The notes below the pieces were generated by a model, which saw nothing but the letters and a program-made list of their open reading frames with translations, ran no database searches and was not told the origin of the DNA. The position numbers were made by a program, and so were the translations under genes. DNA of 55,593 nt from a virus: the IMG/VR virus record IMGVR_UViG_3300027749_000135, positions 1 to 55,593 of that record; one strand, given 5' to 3'. Shown here one piece after another: positions 44,814 through 52,273 of the stretch (the first letter of the stretch is position 1; the number at the start of each line of letters is the position of its first letter).

Positions 44814-44818
44814 ATAGC

Positions 44819-45784
44819 ATGGGAATAGCAGAAGTAATGAATGATGTTCAAGGTGGTGGATTTGGTCTTCTAGAATCTACCTTTGGTAGAGATCCTGGTG
44901 GAGTAGATACCTCTTCAATTCTAAAGCTTATGAAAAAAGACACTTCTCCATTAATTGATGAGATCATGGCTCCTGTTTCATCCAACAAAATTTTAGAATT
45001 AAGAAACAATGATTCTATTTCTATTTCTAAAAGCGAATTAAAAGCTTTAATTAGAGAAGCTGTAAGAGATGCTCTTGAAGAAGAGGAAAAAACTCCAGCG
45101 GAATTAAAAAAGAAAATAAAAACTGCAGTTAAAGACGCTGAAAAAGCAGCACAAAGTGCTACTGGAGAAGAGATTGATGGTGACACCGCAGCCGGTCTTG
45201 CCTCTGCTGCCATGAAAGCTTCTTCACAAAAAAATAGTCTTAGTATTTTTGAGCAAGCTAAACGTGCTCTTCAAGAAGGACTATATGATGATCCAAACAC
45301 TGCATATGATGAACCAGGCCTAATGCCTGATCATGTCTCTGATGAACAAGATTATGATGATCCAATGACATCTGAAGACTATGAAGATAAATATCCCGGA
45401 ATAGATCTTGAATATGATCATGGAGTAGGCGAAAAAGAAGCTCATCAAAAAGCAGAAACTTATGGCAGAAAAGGAAATCCTGCAGACTCTGGAGTTGATG
45501 GACTAGATCCTAAGAATTATCATGGTGATCCAGTAAAAGTTACCTCTTCAAAGGCCAGACACATGGCTAAAGAAACAGTGGTTAAAACCTGGAATTCAGT
45601 TATTGAAATGGTAAATGACAATTGCAATGGTGAGTTGCTTGAGGTTGTAGACAAGAGTGAATTAACTTCAGTTCTTAAAGACATTTATGAGTCACATAGT
45701 GGTTTTAGTGGTCTTAGTGAAAAGAAAGTTGCTACAATTATGTACCAAGAGCTCTCATACCTCACAGAAAGCCTAGGGCTGTAG
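44819..45784 (+). CDS. Unknown acidic, modular protein, 321 aa
   Basis: Not recognised. Helical segments (55-130: SELKALIREAVRDALEEEE, KKKIKTAVKDAEKAAQS) alternate with acidic Tyr/Asp-rich disordered parts (about 158-210). A folded C-terminal 80 (KETVVKTWNSVIEMVNDNC) follows. Such composition suits a prohead core/scaffold or internal head protein. AAAGG SD. Followed by a GC-rich repeat and a terminator. Confidence 0.55.
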   Translation: MGIAEVMNDVQGGGFGLLESTFGRDPGGVDTSSILKLMKKDTSPLIDEIMAPVSSNKILELRNNDSISISKSELKALIREAVRDALEEEEKTPAELKKKIKTAVKDAEKAAQSATGEEIDGDTAAGLASAAMKASSQKNSLSIFEQAKRALQEGLYDDPNTAYDEPGLMPDHVSDEQDYDDPMTSEDYEDKYPGIDLEYDHGVGEKEAHQKAETYGRKGNPADSGVDGLDPKNYHGDPVKVTSSKARHMAKETVVKTWNSVIEMVNDNCNGELLEVVDKSELTSVLKDIYESHSGFSGLSEKKVATIMYQELSYLTESLGL

Positions 45785-45799
45785 TACCATACGGCGTTA

Positions 45800-45831
45800 G
45801 CGCGATTTCATCATCCTGCGCGGTTTCGTCA
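45800..45831. repeat. GC-rich 14-base imperfect direct repeat
   Basis: GCGCGATTTCATCA (45800-45813) and GCGCGGTTTCGTCA (45818-45831), separated by TCCT, period 18; two mismatches. The GC content is far above its surroundings. It lies in the 3' region between a plus-strand gene end and the terminator at 45871. Confidence 0.75.
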
Positions 45832-45870
45832 GTTTGATCAAAAATAAGTATATACCAGACAACAACTTAG

Positions 45871-45890
45871 AAGGAGCAGAAATGCTCCTT
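45871..45890 (+). terminator. Rho-independent terminator
   Basis: Stem AAGGAGCA (45871-45878) with TGCTCCTT (45883-45890), loop GAAA, followed by TTTTG. It ends the 40-45.8 kb rightward unit. Confidence 0.85.
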
Positions 45891-45932
45891 TTTTGTTATT
45901 TTGTCATTCTAGCAAAAAAGTTAAATAACTTT

Positions 45933-45961
45933 TTTACATTCTCTTTGGCTCATGTTATATT
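45933..45961 (+). promoter_or_regulatory. Sigma-70-like promoter, leaderless start
   Basis: TTTACA (45933-45938), 17 bases, TATATT (45956-45961), with TG one base before the -10. The nuclease ATG (45968) is seven bases after the -10, so the transcript should start on or next to the ATG; no SD. Confidence 0.7.
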
Positions 45962-45967
45962 AGACAT

Positions 45968-46789
45968 ATGAAAAATATTGTCTGGTCAGCATCACGTATT
46001 AAAAAGTTTCACCAATGCAAAAATGAATACAATCTCAACTATAATGTTGGTGTTAAAGCTGATTGGGCCAGTCCTCATACTACCAAAGGCTCTGCGTTTC
46101 ATTATATTGCTGAACATTATCGTGATAATGAATCTTTATCTTTTGACCAGTGGGTTACCAAGCTTCGTGAATATGAAAATTATGGTAAAAAGCTTGATAT
46201 TGACTCTATCAATCTGCCTGAGCTTGAGGCTGCTTTTGGCAATTTTAAAGTATTCTGGAAAGAATTTGTTGTGGGTGGAAACTTTGATCAGATTCATACT
46301 GAAGAAAAAGTTGAATTCTCCCTGGATGGTGCAAGCTTTCAAGGTGTACTAGACCTGGTTCTTATTCGTGGCGATGAATACATTGTTCTTGATTACAAGA
46401 CTGCCAAGTCTGGCACTGGTGATCATGACCTGCAGCTTTCAGTTTATGTCATGGCTGTTCATGCCAAATATGCTCCTCAGGTTCCTATCAAAGACTTTTT
46501 GCAAAAGATTACTGTGTATATTTACTATCCTTATGCCAAGTACAAATCTTCTCCACTTGAGACTCTTAAGTCTATTAAGCTTAAGTTCTCTGATGTGGAT
46601 ATCAGCAAAGATTCTATTCTTCAAACTATTGATTCTATTGCTGAAGAAACTGAATGGAAGCCTACTGTTAGTTATGCTTGTCAGTTTTGTATCTTTCAAG
46701 GCCATGCTGATTATTGCTCTGCATCTCTAGCTCGTGGCTTTCATAAAGTACGTGGCCTGGTATACACCAATAAAAGCGCAGCTACATAG
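45968..46789 (+). CDS. Cas4/RecB-like PD-(D/E)XK nuclease with Fe-S cysteines
   Basis: 273 residues. The nuclease core has H46 (GSAFHYIAEH), D129 (FQGVLDLV), D142-x-K144 (VLDYKTAKS) and the Q-x3-Y motif QLSVY (156-160), the full RecB-type set. A single N-terminal Cys (C17, KKFHQCKNEY) and C238-x2-C241-x8-C250 near the end match the four ligands of the 4Fe-4S cluster in Cas4/AddB proteins. Probably a 5'-3' exonuclease for recombination or host DNA breakdown. It is preceded by its own promoter and converges on the terminase with an 8-base overlap. No CRISPR genes are near. Confidence 0.85.
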   Translation: MKNIVWSASRIKKFHQCKNEYNLNYNVGVKADWASPHTTKGSAFHYIAEHYRDNESLSFDQWVTKLREYENYGKKLDIDSINLPELEAAFGNFKVFWKEFVVGGNFDQIHTEEKVEFSLDGASFQGVLDLVLIRGDEYIVLDYKTAKSGTGDHDLQLSVYVMAVHAKYAPQVPIKDFLQKITVYIYYPYAKYKSSPLETLKSIKLKFSDVDISKDSILQTIDSIAEETEWKPTVSYACQFCIFQGHADYCSASLARGFHKVRGLVYTNKSAAT

Positions 46790-48824
46790 CTATTCCTATT
46801 CCCATTTTGTCCATAAAATCTTGCAAATTTTGTTTTGCAAGATCTTTACTAAGAATTCCTTCATGGCTTTCATTCCAGATCTCAGGAGCTCCTAGTGGAG
46901 CCAAAATCATGTTTGCAGCGTATACTGATCCGCATACAGCGTCAGATACGTCTTTTGCATTCATTCCAATAATGCTAGTTTCCCAAGCAGAATCGCCATG
47001 CGGATCAGGTATTGGACCATTAGTATGATCCACTTTAGGAGATCCTGTTTTGTTTCTTTTTACAATTTCTAAAGATTTTAAATTATTCTTAAAGAATATG
47101 TTTCTTCCCATCTTAAATCTCCCGGACTCTACCATAGAGTATAGGTGATAATACGGTTCAGTTGATCTGTCTACTGATAGCTTGGCAATATTAAAGCCAC
47201 GACTTTCAAGATATTGAACTGATGCCTCTGATTGAAATGTGTCATATGAGACTTGAGCAATATTCATATGACCTTTATTTCTTAAATCTTCAATAAAGAA
47301 TTTTACAGCATCAAGACTTATTCTTCCTCCATCAGGAGCAATTGCAATACTGAAGTCAGTTATAAACATTATCTCACCGGTATCTGCATTCTTTTCCACA
47401 TGAGTAGCTGCAATACCAGTTATGTCTCCTGTTGTACTAGAGTCAATGTGTATTGCTCGTGGAAGATGTGGCTTATAATAGAAAGAAACTTTTAGCCCAT
47501 CATTTTTAAAGAATTGAGAGTGCACTTTATTCCATATGAGATCTTTTGGATCATCTTTGGTTGATGCAGTAATATAGGTATAAAGATTTTTTAATTTGGT
47601 TGAAAAACAGCTATCAATGCTTTCATAATTCATAAATAAACGAGCCTGACTACCAGATGGTAGCCCAGCCAGGTCTCTTAGGGATTTTACTGGATTATTC
47701 TTAAATGAGTTTTTTAAGTCTCCAGGAACCCAAAGAACCTGACTAACATCAAAATTATTTATTTCTGAGTCTTCTAGTATTTGAGGAGGACGCCCTGCTC
47801 CACCTCTATAGATAGGAAATAAATTATTCATGTCATGATTTTCTGGCGACCACTCCCACATGGATCCACGTACTATCATATTGGTGTGATCTTCTTTTGC
47901 GTTACCATTTATATACTGATCAACAGCTCCGCTTATATCATCAGGAGACGAGTCTAGGATAACTCTTCCCCAATAATTACCTTTCATGGTACGAACCTGA
48001 ACGCGGTTTCTAAGTTCCCAAAATGTATCCATGATATAGTCGTCTGTCATTCCGGCCTCTCTAAAGTGAGAGAGCTCTGTAACTGCACCACCCACCAGAT
48101 TTAGACCTAGAAGTCTGTGTAAGCTAGAAACAATTTTAATTTGAGTTCCATTGGATATGTGAATATGAGAGCTAGGAGAAGCTGTGGTCCAGAATATTTT
48201 ATCTATCTGATTGTTATGAGCTTGTTCTGCTTCTCTTTTGGCCATGCCGTCTCGTGTATGAACCTTCTCATACATTGGACTATTTTCAAGAGCAAGAAGA
48301 AATGGCTCAAGTAACGTTTCTTGGACTTTTTCAATTGAAAATGATAAAAATGCTCGGGCTATTGGAGATGCAGGGTTCAAGCCTAGATATCTTTTAGCGT
48401 TTCTCATTAACGCAATATGCGTATCACAATAGAGTGACATAAACATAGCAGCGTACGTTTTTCCCCATCCCATATGCGGGTATAGAATTAGATTGCGATA
48501 AGGCGTTGTAGGATTCATAAAATCCAAGAATGTTTGTTTTACTCGTGGATAAGTATGCTCTGCAAGTGGACCTATCCACTCTTCAGTCATAAACTCTTCA
48601 GGAGTTGGTGGTTTACGCTTATAAAAGATTTTCCAAGAATTTCCAATATAGTGAAGCTTTTTGGCCTCTGAAAGATTTTCATTATTTACCAGATAGTCTA
48701 GCGCCAGTTGAATTTTATTAAAATCAAAGTTTTTAAGCTGCTCTCTGGAAAGAGTAGACATATCTCCGGCCATGAGATCATCAAGAATCACTGAAGTATT
48801 TTGAACAATTTTAATGTCTGACAT
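46782..48824 (-). CDS. Terminase large subunit, gp17-like
   Basis: 680 residues. Walker A PHMGWGKT (116-123), acidic Walker B section GGAVTELSHF with E250, coupling motif near SSPDD (292-296), then the RNase H-fold nuclease: HIDSSTTGDITG (D461), VSYDTFQS (D528) and KDVSDAVCGS (acidic, about 645). It drives DNA packaging into the prohead and cuts the concatemer. A small terminase subunit is not evident alongside. The start at 48824 has no strong SD. Confidence 0.9.
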   Translation of the reverse strand: MSDIKIVQNTSVILDDLMAGDMSTLSREQLKNFDFNKIQLALDYLVNNENLSEAKKLHYIGNSWKIFYKRKPPTPEEFMTEEWIGPLAEHTYPRVKQTFLDFMNPTTPYRNLILYPHMGWGKTYAAMFMSLYCDTHIALMRNAKRYLGLNPASPIARAFLSFSIEKVQETLLEPFLLALENSPMYEKVHTRDGMAKREAEQAHNNQIDKIFWTTASPSSHIHISNGTQIKIVSSLHRLLGLNLVGGAVTELSHFREAGMTDDYIMDTFWELRNRVQVRTMKGNYWGRVILDSSPDDISGAVDQYINGNAKEDHTNMIVRGSMWEWSPENHDMNNLFPIYRGGAGRPPQILEDSEINNFDVSQVLWVPGDLKNSFKNNPVKSLRDLAGLPSGSQARLFMNYESIDSCFSTKLKNLYTYITASTKDDPKDLIWNKVHSQFFKNDGLKVSFYYKPHLPRAIHIDSSTTGDITGIAATHVEKNADTGEIMFITDFSIAIAPDGGRISLDAVKFFIEDLRNKGHMNIAQVSYDTFQSEASVQYLESRGFNIAKLSVDRSTEPYYHLYSMVESGRFKMGRNIFFKNNLKSLEIVKRNKTGSPKVDHTNGPIPDPHGDSAWETSIIGMNAKDVSDAVCGSVYAANMILAPLGAPEIWNESHEGILSKDLAKQNLQDFMDKMGIGIAM

Positions 48825-48831
48825 ATCTTAT

Positions 48832-48839
48832 GTTATATT
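48832..48839 (+). promoter_or_regulatory. Extended -10 promoter for riboswitch transcript
   Basis: TGTTATATT-type box: TG, one base, TATATT (48834-48839). A start near 48846 would place the riboswitch (from about 48870) in the leader. No convincing -35 box. Confidence 0.5.
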
Positions 48840-48869
48840 CCTATCTAAATAGTAGCTTACTAACTATTA

Positions 48870-48958
48870 ATCAGAAAGCTGTGGAATTCAGCGCCGGCCT
48901 CCGCCGACTGTCATAAAAAGTCAGACCTGAAAAATCACTAATCGATGTGGAGGTCGAC
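48870..48958 (+). promoter_or_regulatory. Cobalamin riboswitch (Cbl-II/variant class), SD in L13
   Basis: The core reads as a B12 riboswitch. P4 is GCTG (48878-48881) with CAGC (48889-48892), holding the T-loop-like loop TGGAATT, close to the TGAAATT loop of the known env8 Cbl-II RNA. P5 is CGGC (48895-48898) with GCCG (48903-48906), loop CTCC, followed by ACTGT; P6-like GACT/AGTC pairs at 48906-48909/48919-48922. P3 is TCAG (48871-48874) with CTGA (48927-48930). A final hairpin TCGA/TCGA (48942-48945, 48954-48957) displays TGTGGAGG, whose GGAG is complementary to the P5 loop. That GGAGG is the SD of the next gene, so cobalamin binding should favour the kissing pair and switch translation off (inference from family). 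Confidence 0.8.
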
Positions 48959-49540
48959 GTGCAATCATTTTTCTCTAAGCAGTCCAATGTGACTGTGGTA
49001 ATATCTTTATCTCTTATTTTCCTGGCTATAGTTGCAAGGATATTTCATGTGGCAGACAACTTTTCTCCAATAGGCGCAATTGCTCTTTTTGCTGGAACAA
49101 TGCTAGCAGGAAATTCACGATGGTTTATACCTTTTGCAGGTCTAGCGCTTAGCGATGTAATTCTTGCGCTAACCAATACATATGGCCTAAGTGTGTATCA
49201 ATATCTTTCAGGAAGCCCAGCGGTATATTTGGCATTTTTACCAATTATTCTTTATGGCTTCATGAATAAATCTAAGAATCCATTGGTTACTCTTGCAACA
49301 ATTCCTGCAGCTTCATTAACATTTTTTATCATATCTAATTTTGTGACCTGGATTAATTTAATTCCTGCATGGCCTAGCATGTACGCCATGACATGGGACG
49401 GTTTAATGCAATGCTATGTGGCAGCAATTCCTTTCTTTAAGAATACTATAATGAGTGATACTGTTTATTCAGCTGTTCTTTTTGGAGCTTATTACTTATC
49501 TTTGGTTGGAGTAAAAAAACTTACAAAAGTACAACTGTAA
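48959..49540 (+). CDS. DUF6580-type membrane transporter (ECF S-component-like)
   Basis: 193 residues and six hydrophobic helices (about 12-30, 36-52, 57-75, 80-100, 105-130, 165-187). HVADNFSPIGAIALFAGTML is the hallmark start of DUF6580 putative transport proteins, a family that resembles substrate-binding S components of ECF vitamin transporters. The cobalamin riboswitch in its leader suggests it takes up a corrinoid. The start is taken as GTG 48959, five bases after GGAGG, rather than GTG 48947 which would put the SD inside the gene. An auxiliary metabolic gene for a phage. No ATPase or T component is seen, so it would rely on the host. Confidence 0.75.
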   Translation: MQSFFSKQSNVTVVISLSLIFLAIVARIFHVADNFSPIGAIALFAGTMLAGNSRWFIPFAGLALSDVILALTNTYGLSVYQYLSGSPAVYLAFLPIILYGFMNKSKNPLVTLATIPAASLTFFIISNFVTWINLIPAWPSMYAMTWDGLMQCYVAAIPFFKNTIMSDTVYSAVLFGAYYLSLVGVKKLTKVQL

Positions 49541-49586
49541 CATATAAATTACAGTTAACTCTTAAATGTAACTTGTATAATACATT

Positions 49587-49604
49587 AGGACCCGTGAGGG
49601 TCCT
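49587..49604 (+). terminator. Rho-independent terminator after transporter
   Basis: Stem AGGACCC (49587-49593) with GGGTCCT (49598-49604), loop GTGA (GNRA), followed by TTTGTTG. A TATAAT at 49575-49580 stands just before it and may be chance. Confidence 0.8.
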
Positions 49605-49706
49605 TTTGTTGTCTAATAACTAACTATATATTAATATGAGTGTCTTGGAAAGAAGCCTAGTAATCTCTTGGCTTTGAGATGCGAAAAAATTTATAAAGGA
49701 TATTAA

Positions 49707-50387
49707 ATGAAAGTATCTAGCAAAGCAAAGGCTCTGTATTTATATGAACAGCTTTTGACTGAAGAAGATCCTAGCGCAATGGCTATGCCTCCACAAGACG
49801 TGGCTGGTGGTGGTCCTGCTGCTCCCGCTCCTGAAGGTGAGTCTGAAATGGCACCACCCGGTGATGATATGGGTGCATCTCCTCAAGTTCCTCCTGGCAT
49901 GGTTCCTCTCTATGTTCCTATTGAAGCTCTTCAGCAGGCAATGGGCGGAAATATGTACGACGGCGGAGTGGGAAATGATGTAAACTCCAATCTAACTGGA
50001 GCTCCTCCTCAGGTGACTGGTGGAGTTGGTCCGGGCGCTGGAAATGGCGTTCAAGGAATTGGGGCTATGCCTCAAAATGCTGAAGAACAACAAGTAATTG
50101 AAGCATTTCGAGCGTGGAAGAAAAACAAAATAAACGAAAAAGCCAAGAATCTTTACAAACAGATAAACGAAGCTTATGATGAAGATAGGCCTGCTAAAGA
50201 CGGTCGTGGAAATAAAGTCTGTGATGAATGCGGAGCTAAAGTCAACGACAATGATAAGCTTTGTTCTATATGCTTTCAAAAATCTGAAGAAAATGAACTG
50301 TTTGGTTCTAGCACATGCCCATCTTGTGGAGAACCTTTAGGAATGAAAGATAAGGTTTGTAAACATTGTGGAGAAAAAATGCTATGA
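49707..50387 (+). CDS. Unknown protein with C-terminal double zinc ribbon
   Basis: 226 residues. A Pro/Gly/Ala-rich, probably disordered N-terminal 125 residues is followed by a helical stretch and then two zinc ribbons formed by CDEC-CSIC (about 172-192) and CPSC-CKHC (about 206-223), that is eight cysteines (one ligand is in HCGEK). Zinc ribbons like these are found in phage proteins that bind nucleic acid or protein. AAAGGA SD; ACTAACTA upstream. It precedes an acidic protein and an abundant-looking virion protein. Confidence 0.55.
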   Translation: MKVSSKAKALYLYEQLLTEEDPSAMAMPPQDVAGGGPAAPAPEGESEMAPPGDDMGASPQVPPGMVPLYVPIEALQQAMGGNMYDGGVGNDVNSNLTGAPPQVTGGVGPGAGNGVQGIGAMPQNAEEQQVIEAFRAWKKNKINEKAKNLYKQINEAYDEDRPAKDGRGNKVCDECGAKVNDNDKLCSICFQKSEENELFGSSTCPSCGEPLGMKDKVCKHCGEKML

Positions 50388-50410
50388 ATGAATCAAAAAA
50401 AGGAAACAGT

Positions 50411-51460
50411 ATGAATACACTAACAGAACAAGAGCTCAATCTACTTGAGACTCTAATGATAAAAGAAGCCCGCGCCACCAAGGCCGGTAAGAAACTTGCT
50501 CTCAAGGACCGAGTACAACTTGCCGTTCTTAAGAGAAACCTCAAGCGCCAGTTTGAGAATGAAGATGGATCAATTGGAATGGAAGGACCTACCGGAGCTG
50601 GTAAGATGCCTGGTACTCCTCAAGAAGTTCCTAATGAAGAAATGAGCGATGTTGGATTTGCTGCTGATATTGAAGCTGCCATTATGCCAGAGAGCAAGGC
50701 TGCTCGTATCAAGGCTATCAAGGAAAAGATTGCTCAACTTAGAAATCTTAAAGAAGAAGATCTTGCTGATCATGAGATGGGCGAAACTCCTGAAGAAGAG
50801 ACCATGGAAGATGATGAGGACATGGAAGACAAAGAGGGCAAGGGACTTGCAGAGCCTGCCACGGTTGGTGATCTTGTTGACGCTCTTCAGGGCGCAGCTG
50901 ATCAGCTTGCTGGTGCTGCTGTTGAAGACGAAATGGAAGATGAAGATCTTGATCAAGTTCTTGAATCAGTTCGCCAAAAAGTTCTCTCACGCAGAGAGAA
51001 GCTTGCCAATCTTCGCAAGAGCATGAATGAAGATGATTCTACTCCCATGGCTGATTTGCATGTTGACAACCAGGGTCCTTATGTTGGCTGGTTGAATGTT
51101 GCTGGTCTTATTGGTGAAGATGATGACACTATTTCCAAGACTGAAGCTACCAAGTCTGATCGCAGCAAGAAAGTTGAAGCCATCAAGGCCAAGATTGCCA
51201 AGAGCAAGAGAGAAGCTGAAGTAATGGCTTGGAAAGTTAAGGGTGCTCAGAACGGATCAGGAGCTATTTGGGGAAAAGAAGCTGGTGACGGTCATAAGGT
51301 AAAGCACAATCAGGAAGGAATGCCTGGTGCTGATTCACTTGGTGCTAGCTCACTAGCTTCCAAACCCGCTGGTTATCCTGACAACAGCAAGCCTTCAAAG
51401 AAAGGTCTTACTGAAAAGCTTGACTTTGAAAATCTTCTTAAGAAAGGAATTTTAGGTTAA
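50411..51460 (+). CDS. Unknown acidic protein, scaffold-like, 349 aa
   Basis: Not recognised. Helical, charged and Ala/Glu/Asp-rich, with an acidic run (about 115-150: EEETMEDDEDMEDKEGKG) and repeated Lys-Ala-Lys-Ile helices (KAARIKAIKEKIAQLRN and KKVEAIKAKIAKSKREA). This is the profile of prohead scaffold/core proteins. ATG at 50411 has AGGA six bases upstream; an ATG at 50384 (ATGA overlap with the gene before) is an alternative. Codon choice is richer in GC-ending codons than its neighbours, a sign of high expression. Confidence 0.6.
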   Translation: MNTLTEQELNLLETLMIKEARATKAGKKLALKDRVQLAVLKRNLKRQFENEDGSIGMEGPTGAGKMPGTPQEVPNEEMSDVGFAADIEAAIMPESKAARIKAIKEKIAQLRNLKEEDLADHEMGETPEEETMEDDEDMEDKEGKGLAEPATVGDLVDALQGAADQLAGAAVEDEMEDEDLDQVLESVRQKVLSRREKLANLRKSMNEDDSTPMADLHVDNQGPYVGWLNVAGLIGEDDDTISKTEATKSDRSKKVEAIKAKIAKSKREAEVMAWKVKGAQNGSGAIWGKEAGDGHKVKHNQEGMPGADSLGASSLASKPAGYPDNSKPSKKGLTEKLDFENLLKKGILG

Positions 51461-51471
51461 TTCATAATGTA

Positions 51472-51503
51472 AATAAAGGAGAAAAGCAATTTTCTCCTTT
51501 ATT
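51472..51503. terminator. 14-bp perfect hairpin
   Basis: AATAAAGGAGAAAA (51472-51485) pairs fully with TTTTCTCCTTTATT (51490-51503), loop GCAA (GNRA). It stands between the acidic protein gene and the virion protein gene at 51539, acting as a terminator or a stable 5'/3' RNA end. Confidence 0.7.
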
Positions 51504-51538
51504 ACAACACTGTTTAAACCTAAAAAAGGTAATACATT

Positions 51539-52231
51539 ATGGTACAAGCAAAAAAAGATGGAAAGTCAAGATTTGTAATCACTAATCTTTCTCAGAATGA
51601 CTCATTTATTATAAAGCCTGGCTATTATATTGTTAGCGTAATTGCTGAACAGATTGCTGCTACAGTTTCAGCCAATGCAGTGTCAATCAGCACAACCCCC
51701 GCTATTAATCAGCTTGGTAAGTTTACTGTCTCCGGAACATCAACTCACGTTTCCACTGTATTCTCCCTTGGTGGAGTTGCTGCAGTTACTCAAATCAGTG
51801 CCACTGCTACTGTTGCAGAAACTGTTTTGCATATCTGGAATGAGTTTGGACCCGGTGGAGCCAAGGCTGCTGAACTTGCTGCAACTGCTGGTATTGTTCT
51901 TACTGATTATAGCACTGCAACTGGTATTATTAACTGGAAGAGCAATCCTGCTAACACAAGTGATCTTCCTGCTGTAGTAACAACCAGCCTCACCGGTCAG
52001 ACCATTACAAGAACAAACCTCACAACTGGAGTTCTTCCTGTAGATGTAATGGCTCGAACCACAATGGGAGCCTACGCTGCTCACACACTCAAGAACTACA
52101 CATCAGCTGTAGTAACTGGTGGAAAGTGGGGAGTTGCCGCAGGTGGAACCGCTCGTACCTATTATGTACACAGCGATTTGATTGGTGTTGGAAACACTAA
52201 TGTCTATGTTCAAATTGAAAAGATGAACTAA
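51539..52231 (+). CDS. Probable abundant virion protein, 230 aa
   Basis: Not recognised. Beta-rich, Ala/Thr/Val/Ser-rich with few charges (about 100 residues of TATVAETVLHIWNEFG to NYTSAVVTGGKWGVAAGG), like head decoration or tail-lattice proteins. Frequent GC-ending codons, a hairpin upstream (51472) and a strong terminator downstream make it a self-contained, probably highly expressed gene. AAAGG SD nine bases before the ATG. Could be a capsid decoration subunit, less likely a major capsid (too short). Confidence 0.6.
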   Translation: MVQAKKDGKSRFVITNLSQNDSFIIKPGYYIVSVIAEQIAATVSANAVSISTTPAINQLGKFTVSGTSTHVSTVFSLGGVAAVTQISATATVAETVLHIWNEFGPGGAKAAELAATAGIVLTDYSTATGIINWKSNPANTSDLPAVVTTSLTGQTITRTNLTTGVLPVDVMARTTMGAYAAHTLKNYTSAVVTGGKWGVAAGGTARTYYVHSDLIGVGNTNVYVQIEKMN

Positions 52232-52247
52232 GACAGCTTAGTAAATC

Positions 52248-52273
52248 AAAAAGGAGCCGCGAGGCTCCTTTTT
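52248..52273. terminator. Strong bidirectional terminator
   Basis: Core stem AAGGAGCC (52251-52258) with GGCTCCTT (52263-52270), loop GCGA (GNRA), extended by AAA and TTT outside it. It lies between convergent genes ending at 52231 and 52273. Confidence 0.85.

Noticed and set aside
48947-48958. Transporter gene start at GTG 48947
   Set aside because: It would place the GGAGG SD inside the gene and leave that start without an SD; GTG 48959 fits the SD and the riboswitch model.
49575-49580. TATAAT promoter before the terminator at 49587
   Set aside because: The start would fall on the terminator stem and no -35 box is present.
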